DNA from: Notospermus geniculatus
Lineage: Eukaryota > Nemertea > Pilidiophora > Heteronemertea > Lineidae
NCBI GenBank assembly: GCA_002633025.1
Contig: NMRB01002780.1
Location: forward strand, 25,258-89,257
Length of the DNA stretch: 64,000 nucleotides
Direction of reading: 5' to 3'
The position numbers and the translations under genes are program-made. Positions 58,134 to 64,000 of this stretch are shown here, in pieces. A model generated the notes under the pieces. It was given only the letters and a program-made list of their open reading frames with translations. It made no database searches and was not told the DNA's origin. How positions within the stretch are numbered: position 1 is the first letter of the stretch; every line of letters begins with the position of its first letter.

Positions 58134-61100
58134 TTTAGAGTTAAACCCTTCGTGGATCAAAATCCACCTGGGTATATACTCACAAACGTGAGCACCTTAC
58201 ATGTATATACCGTATACCAAGCTGGATTTAGATCCACCATGGTTTAATCCTAACCCTAACCCTAATCTTAATGAGGGTTAACAAGCTTTGGGTGACCAGG
58301 TCCTCTGATCAAGATGTCCAACTTTTCTAATTTACCATTCTGTACATCTACTCCGGTATATTAAATTTTTTAACATTCTCGCCATGAAAATAGCAATTTG
58401 CTTCTGAATAAAGTGCGTTTTGTGTCAAAACTTCATAAACAGATTGGTGTCCCACAAACCTCCACCGACTGATTGAAGTACGGCCACATTTGCTGGTTGA
58501 ATGGTCTCTCAGCCATTCTCAATCCTTTATAATGGTCATTGTCACCATTCCATACCACTCTGCCATATTTTTGGCACACACTGACATATTTTTGGCATGC
58601 CGCGGGGCAAATGGTTAGACGGCCGTAGACCACGAGAGAGCCATATTTGGTCAGGTGTTTACATTCAACCAGGACAACGCCAAATTGTGTCTTGGGGATT
58701 TTAGGCTGACAGAGACCGACTCCATGTTGGCGACAATCTGGATGTGGAAATGGGTTCCTCTGATGTGGGAAAACTTTGAATGCAGGAAATGAAGAGCTCA
58801 TGGTCCCTTTAAGTAATTTACCCAGGAAGCTGTTTAGAAGTATTTCACAGTCAAAAGTTTTAAGAATAATCCTTGGAATTGTTGAACACATGAACAGGAA
58901 CCAAACAAAATAGGAATTAGATAATGATTTATGTAAGAACAAGGCCAATGTTTAAAGTAAACACGACCAAAAGTCAATTGATAATGGGAAAAAATTCTAA
59001 TTAGGCCTACATGTTTTATAAACACAAAATAATTGGACTGAGTTCAGCGTTTATACACTGTAGATGTCTTGTACAGTCAAGTTGTGTAGTGTAGAAGAGT
59101 CAACCTTGAACAAGACACTTGTGAGCTGCTCCAGCAAAAGCACAAGGCACTTCGTTAACCCTTTCCTTGGTTGCGACAAGCGCCTACTTTTGGTGGAGTG
59201 GGTCACATATATGCTGAACGGTCAATGTTTGTAACTGGCCTAGCCCGACCTCCTGTAATGGCCTTTTACTCTCTACTTTACATCAGTGGGAAGTTGGTGA
59301 CTTCAAGTAACAGCTCTATTGTGTACTACCAAGTACACAGTAATGTTGGGAATGGCTGTTACCTCAATTGACTGTATTCCCACTGGTTCCTACTGTTGAT
59401 GCTGCCATGGCTGCTGTTATCATTGAAGGACATCAACTTTCCAGAGGTCATTCCAATTCTAGTTCAGGGAGTAAATTAGAGTCATCAACATCGGGACATC
59501 AATTAAATGAGGATGTCAACTCCCGACACACCAATTATTTTTCAGATGATAGGCCTGATTGTCAACCAAATCATAACTGACCCAGATTGCCTGAATTAAA
59601 GTACATACTTCCTTGGTTATCAAGTGTCAACACTGGTTCAAGTCTTATATCAATGATATTGATATAACCTGATATTACACCAATGATATTGATATAACCT
59701 GATATTACATGTTGTCAGTTGGTTTTTGTGGACATAATATTCTTATCTTCAGAGCCCTCACAAGATGTAACCATGTAACAGACTCATGGAGATCCTGATC
59801 ACTTCTTTAGCCTGCCTGATGCAGTCTACCAACATGACCAAAGAAACATGGGGCCTTACATGTATTTTCACACAGAACTCCACGTGAGATTTTTCTCATG
59901 CAAGTTGGCTCTCAATGGGCAGTTCCACCATTGTTGTTCACGGCTTACTCTAAGACCAGAGACACAGATGACTTTCCAGACTTCTCTACAAGTGGAGTTG
60001 CCCATTGACAGTCACCTCAAACACAAAAACTCTCATAGATTCCACACCTACAGATCAAACAATTTAATATTCCAATCAAGCTGAAATGGATCATTTTTTC
60101 ACCTCACATACGCAATATTTAATCAAGCCTGGTTAAGGAATTAACTGATGATGACATGAAGATGGGGATTTGGCCTACTAAGGCGTGCTGCTCCAGAGTG
60201 CTGGCAATTGGTGCCTAGTAATGTGAGGGTCCGTGGGTTCGAGTCCGGTAGGAAGATGTCTTTCACCTCAGAAACCTGTTATTATAATGTACTTGCTCTT
60301 TTACAAGTCAAATGTTGAAATACATGTAATCGTCCAAAAAGTGACTAACGCAGTGAATGTGACCAGAGTTAGTCATATTAATCCCCTTGATCTTAACGAA
60401 TGGTTTCATGACGTGGATCGTTCATGACCAGTTTCACTCCAGCAAAATGCACAACCAGGTCAGAATTTCTTCTTCTAGTTATTTCAGAGTGGTGAAGTCA
60501 AAGTCCCAATTCTTTCCATTCTCAGGATAAAGTCAAACTTGCATCTGACGGGGGCAACAAGTGCAAACTGAGAGCAAAGATGACATTCCCGTCTCCGGAC
60601 CATAAAGTGTGAACGTTTAGCTGAATCATCGAGCCACACCATTCATATCAAGGCCACCCACAATTATTCCATCACATCCATGACTATCATTATCCCCACG
60701 CATCATGACCCCGGCAGTCCCGGCATTATGACTCCGGCAGTCCCGGCAGTCGAGGGACGTGAACAGTATACATCTCACGCTTTCTGATGCAGATCTTCAT
60801 CATTGAAACATGTCAAAAAACATGTGCTATGATCTTGGGTGATGAATGGCCATTCTAATTGCCCTGCGATACATGAGCATTCCATAATAGCTACAAGCCT
60901 CGAGCAATTCATTTTTATATGCCCAATAAAAAACACATCAGATGAACAACCCATGTTGTATTCCAATTTGAGTACAGCTCCACTTGCTCTGTGCAGAAGG
61001 TTTTCAACAGGCAAGCATCCTCCCATAGCAGGGCTTTGGTCTCGCTCCCCTTCATACACTCGATGACGAGGAGCCGGTAACAACCCCTGCTGTGGAAGGA

Positions 61101-61789
61101 TAACAGGCAAGCGACGACTCTACCATTTTTGAACAGTGCTGGTGGCCGCATGCTGAGTTGGGTACTGCAGAAAACATTGCTTTCCCATCAGACATTTGAC
61201 GGCGTTCATACACTAATGATCATAATAATTATGCTGCTGATGTTGACAAGTTGTATCAATATTTGTGATATTTCCATCTTTCTTGGAGACTGATTCATTT
61301 TCCAACATGGAGTCAACTCCTCACACTACCCCACTCTTTCCACTCGGACAGATGGCAGATTATAATGTGACCCTTAAATCCACCTCAACACGGCAGTCAA
61401 TACTGTAGTTTGTCATTGTCTTGACCAAGTGCCTCAGGACCCGAGTCACACGCCGCAGCTGCCACGGGCCACCGATGAGATCTCTGTCCATGTCCATCAC
61501 GTTTATCCACAGAGCACAGCATCGACTCCGTGACATAGCACTGACCCCACGTCACGGCATGGAGCCCATGGTACAGCACAATATCGACCCCCTCCACTGA
61601 TCAAACATTCAACGACCACTCATTCAAAACCGAATGTTGATAAATCAATTCAAACAGAACCAATTCACGTTAAATCATATTTTGATATTTTCCACCTTGG
61701 ATTTGTTAACATTGCAAGTTTTCTTAGACAAAGCAAAGTCATGAAAGTAACTATGAGATATTTTCTAAATATTTGGTCTCCAAATTGTA

Positions 61790-62160
61790 AACAAACATTT
61801 TGTCTCTGACTTGTACAAAACAGAATATTTTGGTCTCCGACTTGTACCGGTAGGTCTACCAACAACATTTTGGTCTACGACTTTGTAGATCTACAAACAA
61901 TATTTTGGTCTCTGACTTGTAGGCCTACAACCATTTTGGTCTCTGACTTGTAGCTCTACAGACATCATTTTGGTCTGCGACTTGCAGGCCTTCAGACAAC
62001 ATTTTGGTCTCTGACTTGTAGGTCTACAAACAACGTTTTCGTGTCCGACTTTGTAGGCCTACAAACAACATTTGGTCTACGACTTGTAGGCCTATAAACA
62101 ACATTTTGGTCTACGACTTGTAGGCCTGTACAAACAACATTTTGGTCTCCACCATTTTTG
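61790..62160. repeat. Minisatellite, ~34-bp unit, about 10 copies
   Basis: Units of ACATTTTGGTCTCCGACTTG then TAGGCCTACAAACA are repeated with considerable divergence. Each unit carries the TAGGCCTA palindrome that is over-used across the window. Confidence 0.85.
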
Positions 62161-63212
62161 TCTCTGACTTGAAAACATGACTTTTCTTTTGAAAATGAAC
62201 AAATTGTTTGCCCAGTGATCAAGGTTCACACCATTATTTCTAAGCAGGAAACAGCATTTCCTCATAATTGCTAAACACGCCAATGTATCCAATACATTCT
62301 GAGCCATTACTGTAAGTACCTTTAAATCATTAATAAGGTTGTATTCACATCCGGCTGTGGCGAAATGAAACGTGTCAATATTTTTAGTATAGACTACCGA
62401 TACAGTTATTACCTCCCAACCCCGCCCTCGTTAGCCAAACTCAATCAGTTCATTACTAATTACTCTATTCTCTATGTCTGTTCTTTTTTTACCAAACTGC
62501 TATGTAATCTGAAGTCTGCATCAATCTTTGCTAAAGCATATTATTATAGTTTATGACGCTTAAAATTAATATCAAAATCAGCAAGCCGAGTCTGAAGCAG
62601 TCGAATACTGAAAGACTTTGCAGTGTTCAACTTATTTTCTTAAAAAACATTGCCACGCATTTTAATTTTAAGTACCGGTATCAAACTTTGCCTTGAGGCC
62701 GGTATCAAATGGTTAAAATTCCCAACGAGCACCGTCAAGAATGTTCATAAGGTTCCGTATAAAATTGTCCGTCCCTGCATGAAGTGTTGGTCCCTTTGAG
62801 AAAAGTTTATGAAAGTTTGGACAATGAGAGAAAATATAAAATAATCCAAGATATCAACTCGTGATAACTCCTGCAACATGAAATAAAGTCCACGTAAAAA
62901 TCCGCAACATCCAGTATAAGAACTAAAAGTCCTAGTTCTTTAAGAAAGTCCAGTTTTTTTCAGGTCCATGACCTTCTAAGGCACAAGGTTGTGGCACTGA
63001 CCGGTTATCAAAACAAAGGTTTCCGTAAGTCCTACGATCTGCATCCATATTCTCAAACATAAATATATATTATTACATCCACTACTCTCTGTAATAAAAT
63101 CATTCTGAGTCCTACTGTACACATCTTTCTAAAGTCCCTACTACCACATGTCAATGCCAAACATCCAAGTCCAGCAATCTACCGTATGTACAAACAGTCC
63201 TTTTTATAAAGA

Positions 63213-64000
63213 TTATGAACTTGCATCTACCCTCGCTTGGAAACTGAACGAACCGGGTGGACGAATACCAGACGTACCGCGTGGGATACCGGTGCGTGCT
63301 GACGGCGGAGTGATTTTGGACGAAGTATCCGGTTTCTCAACCGACTTTCTACGCGGAATGCCGGTTGGTATTTTGCTCTCCTCAGAACCGGGTGAACTAC
63401 CAGAGAGTGTCACATTTATGTTTTCACCAGAACTGTCCTTTTTTAACGGAATGGATGTTTTTGGCGCTGATCCGCGGCGTGGAATGGCACTCAGTGGTGT
63501 GATTTTCGTCTCGACTTTCGACGATGACATCGTCGGGATGGAAGATCGACGTTCCGTCTCATCGCGCGGCGACATTCGTTCTTCGTTCTCGACCTTTGAA
63601 CTGTAACTCGTCCCCAATGTCAGCAACCTCGTTCCTGTATCTTGAGCAGCTTTCCCGGACGAGGTTGGTTTGATCTGTGGCGGAGGAATCCTTGATTCCG
63701 GTTGTGCCAGTGCCTTGGGTTCCGGTTTCTGTATTTCAGCAGGAACCGTGTTAATAATCAGCGGTTCCTGTCGTTTGTACGGTATCTTACTCCCGAGTGA
63801 CGGGATTCTAGAAACACCGGCCTCCAACTTCGATCCATTGACAGTGACCTCTTTCTTGGAAAAAACAAAATGGTGGCCATCTTTAGCTTTGGTATCGGGT
63901 GAGCAAGGTGAGAGGTTATCCTCCATTGACCTTTCTGATATGATACTCAGACGACAGGATTCATCGCCGTCGAACTCGACAGGTTCGATCATCGGTACCT
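63213..64000 (-). CDS. 3'-terminal coding exon of an unidentified SxIP-rich protein (partial)
   Basis: An open frame runs from the window edge to a stop at 63213-63215 (259 codons after the ATG at 63992, still open upstream). No family domain is recognised. The protein is Ser/Pro/Lys/Arg-rich and probably disordered. Numbering from that Met, it carries SxIP motifs at 61 (SRIP), 68 (SKIP), 100 (SRIP), 150 (SSIP), 168 (SAIP) and 206 (SKIP), plus TxIP at 179, 210 and 234, often followed by basic residues (IPRRGS, IPRRKS). This is the end-binding (EB1) docking signature of microtubule plus-end trackers. That function is inferred. It could be the end of the neighbouring upstream gene or, less likely, an alternative terminal exon linked to MLCK. 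Lack of a good phase-1 donor before the stop argues against the latter. Confidence 0.6.
   Translation of the reverse strand, partial: VPMIEPVEFDGDESCRLSIISERSMEDNLSPCSPDTKAKDGHHFVFSKKEVTVNGSKLEAGVSRIPSLGSKIPYKRQEPLIINTVPAEIQKPEPKALAQPESRIPPPQIKPTSSGKAAQDTGTRLLTLGTSYSSKVENEERMSPRDETERRSSIPTMSSSKVETKITPLSAIPRRGSAPKTSIPLKKDSSGENINVTLSGSSPGSEESKIPTGIPRRKSVEKPDTSSKITPPSARTGIPRGTSGIRPPGSFSFQARVDASS

Larger units (their letters stand above)
57035..63212. other. Region upstream of the MLCK exons found; no exon recognised
   Basis: It contains a C-homopolymer (57366), short telomere-like TTAGGG/CCCTAA patches (57958-57978, 58248-58268), a MITE (58006-58133), a dispersed repeat (59110-59215), a tRNA-like segment with the B box GGGTTCGAGTCC (60185-60250), a 33-bp duplication (59650-59712) and a ~34-bp minisatellite (61790-62160). 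The 5' exons of MLCK may lie here or beyond, and the 3' UTR of the gene at 63213 should occupy the right end. Open frames at 57207-57488 and 58433-58948 (minus) match nothing I can name with confidence. Confidence 0.5.

Noticed and set aside
57950-58270. TTAGGG and CCCTAA patches as interstitial telomere
   Set aside because: Only two to three degenerate units on each side of a small MITE, too short to indicate a telomeric insertion or fusion.
58433-58948. 171-residue minus-strand open frame
   Set aside because: Composition looks like transposon-derived intergenic DNA. No recognised motif, splice context or conserved segment.

Overview
This window is animal nuclear DNA. Genes are split into many short exons (about 45-430 bp) with GT..AG introns, intergenic DNA is packed with small transposons and minisatellites, and the sequence is draft scaffold with two long N runs (21760-22430, 51636-51742) and six isolated Ns. 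The gene set (Shisa-like, villin, UBA5, myosin light chain kinase) is metazoan. Heavy use of the palindromes TAGGCCTA, TACCGGTA and TACATGTA, and the abundance of short inverted-repeat elements, suggest a marine invertebrate, perhaps an invertebrate deuterostome. The species cannot be fixed from the sequence alone.

Layout. 1-5007: repeats and MITE-like elements, no confident gene. 5008-8039 (+): complete 8-exon gene for a Shisa-like single-pass membrane protein (294 aa). 8040-12427: intergenic, with a 19-bp minisatellite and dispersed repeats. 12428-26024 (-): villin, 22 exons found and one probably hidden in the 671-bp gap, ending in a typical headpiece. 26025-33426: intergenic, with a 1.35-kb tandem duplication, a long hairpin and minisatellites. 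33427-37760 (-): complete 12-exon UBA5, the UFM1-activating enzyme (397 aa). 37761-42255: intergenic, with palindromic repeats and a perfect-arm hairpin. 42256-57034 (-): a long myosin light chain kinase (Ig domains, Fn3, kinase, calmodulin-binding segment, C-terminal telokin-like Ig). 57035-63212: repeats, with no exon recognised. 63213-64000 (-): 3'-terminal coding exon of an unidentified gene rich in SxIP microtubule-tip motifs.

Functional reading. Villin (actin bundling and severing) and the long MLCK (two DFRxxL actin-binding motifs plus a myosin kinase) are both actin-cytoskeleton genes. The last exon looks like a microtubule plus-end binding protein. UBA5 and the Shisa-like gene are unrelated to these. 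I see no evidence of operon-like co-regulation. The exon chains of the four main genes keep reading phase at every junction checked, except the MLCK telokin junction and the villin step across the gap.

The most unusual features are non-coding: 5S-rRNA-like SINEs, tandem duplication of exon 3' ends together with their splice donors in two different genes, several MITE families with readable terminal inverted repeats, a dispersed CTGAnGA-stem-GAAA motif resembling a hammerhead core, and assembly Ns sitting exactly at repeat junctions.
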